From Halobacteriales archaeon QS_9_67_15 (GTDB lineage: Archaea; Halobacteriota; Halobacteria; Halobacteriales; Haloarculaceae), in the NCBI GenBank assembly GCA_003023165.1, contig PXSD01000173.1:17012-28441 (forward strand): a stretch of 11,430 nt of DNA, written 5' to 3'. The position numbers were made by a program, and so were the translations under genes. The notes under the pieces are model-generated. The model ran no database searches. It was not told the origin of the DNA and saw only the letters and a list, made by a program, of their open reading frames with translations. Positions 1-5,755 of the stretch are shown here, one piece after another (position 1 is the first letter of the stretch; each line of letters opens with the position of its first letter).

Positions 1-1065
1 GTGAGTTCGCGAGACGTAACCGCTCGTATCGAAGCCGAGCGCAAGTACCGTGAGACGGCCGCACAACTCGAAGAGCTGACCGCGGTATCGGGCGACGTGC
101 TCTGGATGTTTACCCGGGACTGGTCCGAATTGCTGTTCATCAATCAGGCATACGAGGACGTGCACGGCAGGCCGGTAGCCGAACTCGAAGCCGATCCGAC
201 GACGTTTCTGGATACGATCCATCCGGACGATATCGATGCGGTCGAACAAGCCATGACATCGCTCTCGGCGGGCAGAGAAGTAGACATCGAATACCGGGTT
301 AACCCCGAACAGGACTACGATGTCCGGGTCTGGGTTCGGGGACAGCCGATCCGCAAAGACGGTGAGGTCGCCCGGATAGCCGGATTCACGAGAGACATCA
401 CCCAGCGTCACCGACGCGAGCGACAACTGTACGTGATGGACAATCTCTTGCGTCACAACCTCCGGAACGACATGAACGTCATCCTCGGCGCGGCCGAGAT
501 GATCGCGGAGGCCGCCCCGGAGGTGGCGGACAGAGCGGAGGTGATCCGTCAGACGGGTTCGGACTTGCTCGCGAGCGCCGAGAAGGAACGCGACATCATC
601 GACTTCCTCGTGAGCGACGCCAAGCCGACCCAGATAGACCTCGTCGAGGCCGTCAACGAGGCCGTGGCGACCATCTCCGAACGGTTTCCAGCTGCGGCGA
701 TCGACTGCACGCTCCCGGACAGTGCCTCGGTAGTTGCCGTCCATAACTTCGGCATCGTAGCCGTGGAACTCATCGAAAACGCGGTCCGTCACAGCGACGA
801 CGACAATCCGGCGGTATCGGTCACCGTCGAGGAGGGCCCCGAGACGACGGAACTCGTCGTAGAAGACGAGTGCCCGTCGTTCCCGGACAACGAAGTGAAC
901 GTCCTCACCGGCGAACAGGAGATGAGCAACGTCTACCACAGTACCGGTCTCGGTCTCTGGCTCGTCTACTGGAGCGTCCAGCTCTCGAACGGGGACATCG
1001 CGGTGAATCGGACGCAAAACAGCGGCAACTGTATCCGTATCGTCCTCCCGTCGACGTGTCCCTGA
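1..1065 (+). CDS. PAS domain sensor histidine kinase (5' end outside window)
   Basis: This is the C-terminal part of a haloarchaeal sensor kinase that would autophosphorylate on a histidine and pass the phosphate to a response regulator. The first readable residues (SSRDVTARIEAERKYRE) resemble the end of a PAS/PAC domain, so the gene almost certainly starts upstream and the GTG at base 1 is not its true start. Residues about 20-138 form a full PAS domain ending in GFTRDITQRHRRE. The dimerisation/phosphoacceptor helix follows with H152 in LLRHNLRNDMNV. The ATPase domain has an N box (ELIENAVRHS, 256-265) and a G2 box (STGLGLWLV, 314-322). The G1 box is degenerate: DECPSFPD stands where DxGxG is usual, so both glycines are missing. 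No membrane segment is visible in this part and no response regulator lies nearby, so signal and partner are unknown. The kinase assignment is firm. Confidence 0.92.
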   Translation: MSSRDVTARIEAERKYRETAAQLEELTAVSGDVLWMFTRDWSELLFINQAYEDVHGRPVAELEADPTTFLDTIHPDDIDAVEQAMTSLSAGREVDIEYRVNPEQDYDVRVWVRGQPIRKDGEVARIAGFTRDITQRHRRERQLYVMDNLLRHNLRNDMNVILGAAEMIAEAAPEVADRAEVIRQTGSDLLASAEKERDIIDFLVSDAKPTQIDLVEAVNEAVATISERFPAAAIDCTLPDSASVVAVHNFGIVAVELIENAVRHSDDDNPAVSVTVEEGPETTELVVEDECPSFPDNEVNVLTGEQEMSNVYHSTGLGLWLVYWSVQLSNGDIAVNRTQNSGNCIRIVLPSTCP

Positions 1066-1085
1066 GACCGGCGACCCGGTCAACG

Positions 1086-1090
1086 TATTT
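1086..1090 (+). promoter_or_regulatory. TATA-like box for the 54-residue membrane protein
   Basis: TATTT is centred about 27 bases before the ATG at 1115. This is the spacing expected for a leaderless haloarchaeal transcript starting at the start codon. It is inferred from position and base composition only. Confidence 0.35.
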
Positions 1091-1114
1091 CAGGCGTCCG
1101 GCCGAAGTCGAGAT

Positions 1115-1279
1115 ATGGTACTCCCGTCGAAGCCGGAATACTGGAACGAACTCGAGCCCAGCCTCGTGATACTGGTCGGCTTCGTACTTTTCGTGTTCCC
1201 CGAGCCCGCCACGTCGGCGCTGGGCGCGGGCCTGATGCTGTTCGGCGCGTCGTGGTGGTTCTACGAGTGGGGGCGATAG
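1115..1279 (+). CDS. Small two-helix membrane protein, 54 aa
   Basis: This short frame begins with ATG and ends at TAG. It encodes 54 residues: a polar start (MVLPSKPEYWNELEPS), a hydrophobic stretch at about 17-29 (LVILVGFVLFVF), a short turn with PEPATSA, a second hydrophobic stretch at about 36-48 (LGAGLMLFGASWW), and a charged end (FYEWGR). Two closely spaced helices with a tight turn suggest a membrane hairpin. A TATA-like box sits 27 bases before the ATG, and the frame fits neatly between the kinase stop (1065) and the convergent amphi-Trp gene. I do not recognise a named family and no function can be assigned. The membrane-type composition and promoter spacing make a chance frame unlikely, but its short length keeps confidence moderate. 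Confidence 0.6.
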   Translation: MVLPSKPEYWNELEPSLVILVGFVLFVFPEPATSALGAGLMLFGASWWFYEWGR

Positions 1280-1296
1280 CCCTCCGGACGCCGCGC

Positions 1297-1581
1297 TCAC
1301 TCGATCTCCAGCGTCCCGCCGTCGCTCTCATCGTCCGCGTCCTCGTCCCATTCGAGTTCGAACTCGATACTCAGCTCCCCCGGTCCGTCGGTCGGCCCTT
1401 CACGTTCGGCCTTGACCTCGAAGGTCGGACGAGACGGCGGGTTGAGCGTCACGGACTCGGTCCCGGCCGTCAGGCTGATAGCCGCGCCGCTCTCGAGGTT
1501 GTTCGCGACCGTCCGCAGGGACGACGCGATCGATTCTCTGGTCCGGTTGCTCTCGGACTCGAATAGAAGCTCTTCGGGCAT
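1297..1581 (-). CDS. Amphi-Trp domain-containing protein
   Basis: The 94-residue acidic protein matches the haloarchaeal amphi-Trp domain family as I remember it. Its N-terminus reads MPEELLFESESNRTRESIAS, followed by a helical segment ending in LRTVANNLESG, a strand pair ISLTAGTESVTLNPPSRPTFEVKAERE broken by turns, a GPGELSIEFELEW strand with the family's Trp (W78), and a short acidic tail. The protein is probably soluble and cytoplasmic. The family's biochemical role is not known to me, so none is claimed. The ATG at 1581 has a TATA-like element (TTATCAT read on the minus strand, 1606-1612) about 28 bases upstream, which supports this start. It lies downstream of carA on the same strand with a gap of about 100 bases and its own promoter, so it is probably transcribed separately. 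Confidence 0.85.
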   Translation of the reverse strand: MPEELLFESESNRTRESIASSLRTVANNLESGAAISLTAGTESVTLNPPSRPTFEVKAEREGPTDGPGELSIEFELEWDEDADDESDGGTLEIE

Positions 1582-1605
1582 ACGAGCGGAGATACGTCAC
1601 CGCCG

Positions 1606-1612
1606 ATGATAA
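1606..1612 (-). promoter_or_regulatory. TATA-like box for the amphi-Trp gene
   Basis: TTATCAT on the minus strand is centred about 28 bases before the ATG at 1581. A perfect 10-bp palindrome (CTGTCGACAG, 1636-1645) lies a further 24 bases upstream; it could be a regulator site or chance. Confidence 0.4.
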
Positions 1613-1683
1613 GGGCACCTGCTGAAGTATCTGTTCTGTCGACAGTTCCGGACTGCGTGAGTGAGGAGTGCGCTCGGTGTCGG

Positions 1684-2754
1684 TCAGTTCGTCGTCGTCG
1701 TGACGGTCTCGTCCTCGGCCATGGCGAGCACGTCGTCGAAGAAGGTCTTTGAGTCGTTCGGGCCGGGGTTTGCCTCCGGGTGGTACTGGCGCGTGATGAT
1801 TTCGAGTTCGTCGTTCTCCAGCCCCTCCGGGGTGTCGTCGTTGACGTTGATCTGGGTGACGTCGAGATTGTCGCCGGGGTCGGCGACGGTGTAGCCGTGG
1901 TTCTGGGTGGTCATGACGACGCGGTCGGTGCGCAGGTCGCGGACCGGCTGGTTGACGCCGCGGTGGCCGAACTCCATCTTCTCAGTCTCGCCGCCGAGGG
2001 CCTCGGCGACGACCTGCTGGCCGAGACAGATGCCGGCGATCGGCGTCTCGCCGACGCAGCTGTCGACGAGCTCGTTCACTTGCTCGAAGTTCTGCGGGTC
2101 GCCCGGACCGTTAGAAATAAACAGTACGTCCGGGTCGAGGTCGGCGATCTCGGCTTCGGTCGTGTCGTGGGGCACGAGGTGGACCGTCGCGTCGCGCTCG
2201 ACGAGCGACGAGACGATCGAGCCTTTCGCGCCGCAGTCGACGAGCGCCACGTCGGGACCCTTGCTGTCCTCGTTGTAGACGACCGTCTCGGGCGTCGTGA
2301 CCCGGTCGCCGATGTCGACGTGGTCGCTCATGTGCTTGCACCGGTCGAGTTCGTCCAGCGCGTCCTCTTCGGTGATGTCCTCGCCGGCGGCGATGCCGCA
2401 CTTCATCGCGCCGGAGTCTCGGATCTCGGTGACGATGTCACGCGTGTCGAGTCTGTCGACGGCGGGAACGCCCTCTTCCCGGAGCCACTCGGCGACGTCG
2501 TCGGTCAGGTCGCGCGCGACGACGCCGCGCGGGTGGACGCGGTCGGACTCGAACCGCTCCTCTCGGACGCCGTAGTTCCCGATGAGGGGATAGGAGAAGG
2601 TGAGGATCTGCTCCTCGTAGGAGGGGTCGGTGAGACTCTCCTCGTACCCGGTGTAGGCTGTCGTGAAGACCAGTTCCCCGCGAGTCGTGCCCGGCGAGCG
2701 CGCGCGCGCCTCGACGACGCGTCCGCCCTCTACTGCCACGTAGGCGTCCGTCAT
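1684..2754 (-). CDS. carA: Carbamoyl-phosphate synthase small (glutaminase) subunit
   Basis: CarA hydrolyses glutamine and channels ammonia to the large subunit CarB, which makes carbamoyl phosphate for pyrimidine and arginine synthesis in the cytoplasm. The 356-residue length fits the family. Residues about 4-145 are the small-chain N-terminal domain, with FTTAYTGYEESLTDPSYEEQ (30-49) and the SYPLIGNYG motif (54-62). Residues about 168-345 are a class I glutamine amidotransferase domain with oxyanion/loop motif SNGPGDP (214-220), nucleophile C243 in GICLGQQ, and the His/Glu pair H325/E327 in YHPEANPG. All three catalytic residues are present. carB is not in this window. The start is an ATG with a TTATC element about 29 bases upstream. 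The gene diverges from an Lrp/AsnC regulator about 100 bases away, a plausible regulator-target pair. Confidence 0.97.
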   Translation of the reverse strand: MTDAYVAVEGGRVVEARARSPGTTRGELVFTTAYTGYEESLTDPSYEEQILTFSYPLIGNYGVREERFESDRVHPRGVVARDLTDDVAEWLREEGVPAVDRLDTRDIVTEIRDSGAMKCGIAAGEDITEEDALDELDRCKHMSDHVDIGDRVTTPETVVYNEDSKGPDVALVDCGAKGSIVSSLVERDATVHLVPHDTTEAEIADLDPDVLFISNGPGDPQNFEQVNELVDSCVGETPIAGICLGQQVVAEALGGETEKMEFGHRGVNQPVRDLRTDRVVMTTQNHGYTVADPGDNLDVTQINVNDDTPEGLENDELEIITRQYHPEANPGPNDSKTFFDDVLAMAEDETVTTTTN

Positions 2755-2780
2755 TACGAGATGCGTATACCATCTCGGGT

Positions 2781-2785
2781 GATAA
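2781..2785 (-). promoter_or_regulatory. TATA-like box for carA
   Basis: On the minus strand TTATC lies about 29 bases before the carA ATG at 2754, implying a leaderless or nearly leaderless transcript. Confidence 0.4.
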
Positions 2786-2804
2786 GCCTTGCTTTCGAAG
2801 TCAG

Positions 2805-2821
2805 GTTACGATTTTCGCAAC
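2805..2821. promoter_or_regulatory. Candidate Lrp-type operator dyad between carA and the regulator gene
   Basis: GTTACGATTTTCGCAAC is an imperfect dyad: arms GTTACGA and TCGCAAC pair at six of seven positions around an AT-rich centre. The layout (about 15-17 bp, dyad arms, A/T core) resembles Lrp/AsnC binding sites. It lies about 20 bases upstream of the carA TATA-like box and about 37 bases before the regulator's ATG, so it could control both genes. Binding by the adjacent regulator is inferred. Confidence 0.35.
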
Positions 2822-2857
2822 GGTCAAGTGGGGGCCCGTAGAACAACGGTGTGTTCG

Positions 2858-3271
2858 ATGGACGACCTCGACAGAGAGATCCTGAACATCCTCCGGCGGG
2901 ACGCACGGACGCCGTACACGGAGATCGCCGACAGTGTGGGGACGTCCGAGGGAACCGTCCGGAACCGGGTCGAGTCGCTCGTCGACGAGGGCGTCATCGA
3001 GCGGTTCACCGTCGCGACGCGGACTGGGAACGTCAAGTCGATGATCGAAGTCGGCGTCGACGTGAACGTCGACACGCACGACATCAGCGACCGCGTCGCG
3101 GAGTGGCAGGAGGTCGACTTCGTCTGGCAGGTCTCCGGTGAGGAGGACATCGTCTTCGTGGTCGACGCCCAGGACACCGAGCGCGTCAACGAGATTATCA
3201 CCCAGACCAGGGAGTTAGAGGAGGTCGTGAGTACGAAGACGAGGTTGATTCTGGACGAACGAGTGAGATAA
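2858..3271 (+). CDS. Lrp/AsnC family transcriptional regulator
   Basis: The 137-residue DNA-binding protein has the usual Lrp/AsnC length and plan. Residues about 1-50 are the winged helix-turn-helix: MDDLDREILNILRRDARTPY, then TEIADSVGTSEGTVRNRVESLVDEGVIE with the recognition helix near 29-40. After a linker, residues about 62-132 form the RAM ligand-binding/oligomerisation domain, including QVSGEEDIVFVV (91-102). Such proteins bind as dimers or octamers and usually sense amino acids. From memory, haloarchaeal genomes carry a Trh-type Lrp regulator next to carA, so this is probably that orthologue, with control of carA and itself likely. The frame is open upstream to 2789, but the ATG at 2858 starts exactly at the conserved MDDLDREIL sequence and is preferred. 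The last codons and stop lie inside a 57-bp tandem duplication. Confidence 0.93.
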   Translation: MDDLDREILNILRRDARTPYTEIADSVGTSEGTVRNRVESLVDEGVIERFTVATRTGNVKSMIEVGVDVNVDTHDISDRVAEWQEVDFVWQVSGEEDIVFVVDAQDTERVNEIITQTRELEEVVSTKTRLILDERVR

Positions 3272-3357
3272 CGAGGTCACTCCAGAATCCACCGAGTGAG
3301 GTTGATTCTGGACGAACGAGTGAGATAACGAGGTCACTCCAGCGTCCACCGAGTGAG
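3244..3357. repeat. Two-copy 57-bp tandem repeat spanning the regulator's stop codon
   Basis: Copy 1 (3244-3300) and copy 2 (3301-3357) match at 55 of 57 positions; the differences are AA to CG near 3286/3343. Copy 1 contains the regulator's last codons (LILDERVR and stop TAA). The 57-bp unit equals 19 codons, so copy 2 repeats the tail in the same frame, and a diverged third partial copy from 3358 still encodes LIPDERVG. Each unit can fold: GATTCTGG (3247-3254) pairs with CCAGAATC (3282-3289), and GAGTGA pairs with TCACTC inside it, with a short bulge. In copy 2 the two changed bases weaken the outer stem. Confidence 0.88.
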
Positions 3358-3398
3358 GCTCATCCCCGACGAGCGCGTCGGGTGGTTCCGTTCGCTTC

Positions 3399-4067
3399 TC
3401 AATTCGGGAGCGCACGGTTCGCGGCCTCGCGGACGTCGTGGATCGCGTCGTACACCGGGAGGAGTGCCCTGTCGGTGAGATACGTCCGTCGTCCGGGTTC
3501 GACGCGGCCGTCCCGGATCGCGGCGACGAGACTCTCGGGCGTGAGTTCGTCCGCGCGGACGAGGGTGTGGACGCGGCCGAGCTCGAAGGGGAAGTGCGCG
3601 TCGCTGCCGCCGACGACGGAGATGCCGCGTTCTTCGGCGATCCTGTCGATGTTCGGTTTCCGCTCGGGATGTTTACCGTTGATCTCGACGGCGTCGAAGG
3701 GCGCGTCGACTTCCATAACGGTGCTGTCGCGGAACGGATGCGCGATGATGGCCGCACAGCCACGCTCGTGTGCGTCTTCGACGACGTCCGACGGGTGGTG
3801 GTTGTCACCGTAGGTCCGGTCGGGCGGGTCGGGGCCGACGACGAGGACGTGGCCGTGCCGTGTCGTGACTTCGATCCCCGGGATGAACACCGGGTCGGCG
3901 CTGGTGTAGGGGACTCTGTAGTTGTGGTTCGTAAGCGCGAGACCGTCCAGACCTCTGTTTCGAGCCGTCACAGCCATCAGTTTCGCGCCGTAAGGGTCGA
4001 ACGCGGTCGGGGCGCCACGCGGGTTGTGGAAGGGCCGCGTGTGCAGATGGAGGTCGACGGTGTACAC
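3399..4067 (-). CDS. PHP domain metal-dependent phosphoesterase
   Basis: The 222-residue cytoplasmic protein has the metal-binding motifs of the polymerase-and-histidinol-phosphatase (PHP) superfamily. H7 and H9 are in VDLHLHT, H48 in LTNHN (where TDH is usual), E66 in PGIEV, H72 in RHGHVLVVG, H110 in IIAHPF, and D156/H158 in GGSDAHF. Stand-alone PHP proteins of this size are metal-dependent phosphoesterases; the substrate (nucleotide, 3',5'-bisnucleotide or sugar phosphate) cannot be read from the sequence. The start is a GTG directly before YTVDLHLHT, leaving almost no N-terminal extension, as is usual when the first motif begins the fold. It diverges from the lipid kinase across 50 bases with what looks like a shared promoter box. 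Its 3' end faces the tandem repeats after the Lrp gene. Confidence 0.9.
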   Translation of the reverse strand: MYTVDLHLHTRPFHNPRGAPTAFDPYGAKLMAVTARNRGLDGLALTNHNYRVPYTSADPVFIPGIEVTTRHGHVLVVGPDPPDRTYGDNHHPSDVVEDAHERGCAAIIAHPFRDSTVMEVDAPFDAVEINGKHPERKPNIDRIAEERGISVVGGSDAHFPFELGRVHTLVRADELTPESLVAAIRDGRVEPGRRTYLTDRALLPVYDAIHDVREAANRALPN

Positions 4068-4089
4068 GCCCTAGCAAGGGGCGACAGTC

Positions 4090-4095
4090 GTAAAG
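4090..4095. promoter_or_regulatory. Shared TATA-like box for divergent PHP and lipid kinase genes
   Basis: GTAAAG (CTTTAC on the other strand) is the only A/T-rich spot in the 50-base gap. Its centre is 25.5 bases from the GTG at 4067 and 25.5 bases from the ATG at 4118, so one box has the correct spacing for leaderless transcription in both directions. No second AT-rich box is visible for either gene. Confidence 0.4.
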
Positions 4096-4117
4096 ACTTG
4101 CCGCCCCGTGTGTAGAT

Positions 4118-5023
4118 ATGCACCGCGTGATGGTCCGAAACCCCCACGGCGGGGACGGAGCGGGCGCGGCGGAGGCCCGTGAGCGGGCCGGCTCACACGG
4201 CATCGACGTCCGAGACAGCACCGAACCGGGAGAGGCAGTGACGCTCGCCCGCGAGGCCGCCGGCGAGGCCGACCAGATCCTCGCTTGCGGCGGCGACGGC
4301 ACCCTGAACGAGGTCGTACGGGGCATCGAAGCGGTCGGCGCGCTCGACGACGTGGAACTGGCCGTCGTCCCGTCGGGCACTGGCAACAACTTCGCCCGAA
4401 ACGTCGGCGTCGAATCCGTCGCGCACGCGTTCGAGGTCGCCGAGAGCGGCGACCGCCGGGACCTCGACCTCGGCGTCACCGACGGCGACGTGTTCGTCAA
4501 CTCCTGTATGGGCGGGTTGATCGCGGAGGCGAGCGAGGACACCGACGACGACGTGAAGGCCCGTATCGGGTCGCTCGCCTACGCGCTCCAGACGCTCTCT
4601 GAGGCCCGAGCGTACGAGGGGTCGACGCTCGAGATCCGAATCGGCGAGTCCCACAGCCCCGCGTGGGAGGGGAAAGCGATGGTCCTCCTCGTCGGCAACG
4701 GCAGACGATTCTTCGGGGACGGGCGCGGGCAGGCCGACATCGAAGACGGTCGTCTGGAGGTCGTCGTCGTCGAAGACGCACCGGCGATGGACTTTCTCGC
4801 CGACGACGCCCTGGGTCGCCTACTGCACCGGACGCCTCAGCACGTGACGCAACTGACGACGACGGAGCTGGTGGTCACGACCACAGACGAGCCGATGTCG
4901 TTCAGTTTCGACGGCGAGATCGACGAGCGGTCGCACCTCGACGCGGCCATCCGCCCCGGAGCGATGCAGTTCCGTGTCGGCGATGCCTACGAGCCCGACC
5001 CACCGGCCTGGCCCGCCGAGTGA
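4118..5023 (+). CDS. Diacylglycerol kinase family lipid kinase (YegS/BmrU-like)
   Basis: The 301-residue protein has the diacylglycerol kinase catalytic fold. It would use ATP to phosphorylate a lipid hydroxyl at the cytoplasmic membrane face. The N-terminal domain opens with MHRVMVRNPHGG (the usual 'NP..G' start), then ILACGGDGTLNEVVRG (54-69) with the GGDGT nucleotide motif, and VVPSGTGNNFARNVGV (83-98) with the PxGTxNDFAR-type motif, here NN instead of ND. The C-terminal beta domain has QADIEDGRLEVVVV (205-218) and FSFDGEIDE (262-270), normal for YegS/BmrU proteins. No membrane helix is apparent. Archaeal lipids are ether-linked, so the substrate may be an archaeol precursor or another lipid alcohol; this is inference. 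It is followed about 80 bases later by the isopentenyl-diphosphate isomerase on the same strand, consistent with a lipid/isoprenoid setting. Confidence 0.9.
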   Translation: MHRVMVRNPHGGDGAGAAEARERAGSHGIDVRDSTEPGEAVTLAREAAGEADQILACGGDGTLNEVVRGIEAVGALDDVELAVVPSGTGNNFARNVGVESVAHAFEVAESGDRRDLDLGVTDGDVFVNSCMGGLIAEASEDTDDDVKARIGSLAYALQTLSEARAYEGSTLEIRIGESHSPAWEGKAMVLLVGNGRRFFGDGRGQADIEDGRLEVVVVEDAPAMDFLADDALGRLLHRTPQHVTQLTTTELVVTTTDEPMSFSFDGEIDERSHLDAAIRPGAMQFRVGDAYEPDPPAWPAE

Positions 5024-5074
5024 GCGGTCGCGGCGACACGGTCGTCTCGGACGAGTAACCGAAGTCGAAGACTG

Positions 5075-5080
5075 TTTGAA
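5075..5080 (+). promoter_or_regulatory. TATA-like box for idi, supports the start at 5103
   Basis: TTTGAA is centred at about 5077, that is 25-26 bases before the ATG at 5103 but only 16-17 bases before the ATG at 5094. Haloarchaeal TATA-to-start spacing favours the downstream ATG. Confidence 0.35.
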
Positions 5081-5102
5081 CCCGCTCTCCGATATGGCCC
5101 TC

Positions 5103-5711
5103 ATGAGTTCGGAGGACGCGGAGGGTTCCAGCGGACCCGAAGACGCCGCATCGAGCGGTGGTGCGGCGGAGGAGTACCACGAGAACGCGGAGCAACTGGT
5201 CGTCGGCGTCGACGAGGACGACAACGAGGAGGAACTGGTCAATCGACTGGACGCCCACACCGGCGACGGTCGGCGCCACCGGGCGTTCACGTCGCTGCTG
5301 TTCGACCAGGACGGGCGCATCCTGCTGGCCCAGCGCAGTCCGAAAAAGCGCCTCTGGGACACGTACTGGGACGGAACGGTCGCCTCACACCCGGTCAAGG
5401 GCCAGACGCAGATCGAAGCGACGCGGCAACGACTCGAGGAGGAACTGGGCGTCACGCCCGACCAGTACGACGATCTCCGGGTGACGGACCGCTTCAAGTA
5501 CAAACGCTACTACATGGACGAGGGCGTCGAACACGAGGTGTGCGCCGTCCTCCAGGCGACCCTGGTCGACAAATCGCTCGACCCCGACCCCGACGAGGTA
5601 GGCGGCCTGATGTGGGTACCCTACGAGCGCCTCCACGAGAATCCGCGCTGGTACCGACAACTGCGGCTCTGTCCGTGGTTCGAGATAGCAATGCGACGCG
5701 ACTTCGAGTGA
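5103..5711 (+). CDS. idi: Isopentenyl-diphosphate delta-isomerase, type 1 (Nudix fold)
   Basis: Type 1 isomerase interconverts isopentenyl and dimethylallyl diphosphate, the building blocks of archaeal isoprenoid lipids and carotenoids. The 202-residue protein has a variable acidic start (1-30), then EQLVVGVDEDDNEE, metal-ligand histidines H52 (DAHTGDG) and H59 (RRHRAF), the Nudix-type core TRQRLEEELGV (107-117) with E114, H96 in ASHP, and E143/E145 in VEHEVC. The end (YRQLRLCPWFEIAMRRD) is typical of haloarchaeal Idi. Aligned by eye with E. coli Idi, the catalytic Cys67 (NSVCGHP) is Ala94 here (GTVASHP), while the metal ligands and the Glu pair are kept. The frame is open from 4974. ATGs at 5094 and 5103 are both possible; 5103 fits the promoter better. 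It is about 80 bases downstream of the lipid kinase and convergent with the 7TM kinase. Confidence 0.88.
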   Translation: MSSEDAEGSSGPEDAASSGGAAEEYHENAEQLVVGVDEDDNEEELVNRLDAHTGDGRRHRAFTSLLFDQDGRILLAQRSPKKRLWDTYWDGTVASHPVKGQTQIEATRQRLEEELGVTPDQYDDLRVTDRFKYKRYYMDEGVEHEVCAVLQATLVDKSLDPDPDEVGGLMWVPYERLHENPRWYRQLRLCPWFEIAMRRDFE

Positions 5712-5712
5712 G

Positions 5713-5741
5713 GCCTGTGGCCACGTCGGCCGAACCGACGT
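5713..5741. terminator. Hairpin between convergent idi and histidine kinase genes
   Basis: ACGTCGG (5723-5729) and CCGACGT (5735-5741) form a perfect 7-bp stem with a 5-base loop. A smaller GGCC-TGT-GGCC hairpin precedes it at 5713-5723. It sits in the 44-base gap between two converging genes and could end transcription in both directions. No long T run follows, so the role is uncertain. Confidence 0.35.
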
Positions 5742-5755
5742 TCCCCGTCGACCGG

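Noticed and set aside
1636..1645. Perfect palindrome CTGTCGACAG upstream of the amphi-Trp gene
   Set aside because: A single 10-bp palindrome is expected by chance fairly often in GC-rich DNA and nothing ties it to a regulator, so it is mentioned only with the promoter.
1780..2841. Long plus-strand open frame of 353 codons opposite carA
   Set aside because: It is the shadow of carA, with a Val/Asp/Arg-rich composition typical of antisense frames in GC-rich genes and no recognisable motif.
3244..3357. Possible CRISPR array
   Set aside because: The two copies are directly adjacent with no spacers, and the unit contains the end of a coding gene.
3215..3808. Minus-strand frame with repeated peptide PHSVDSGVTSLSHSFVQNQ
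   Set aside because: The repeated peptide only reflects the 57-bp tandem repeat read in reverse; the rest is a Ser/Thr/Arg-rich shadow of the PHP gene.
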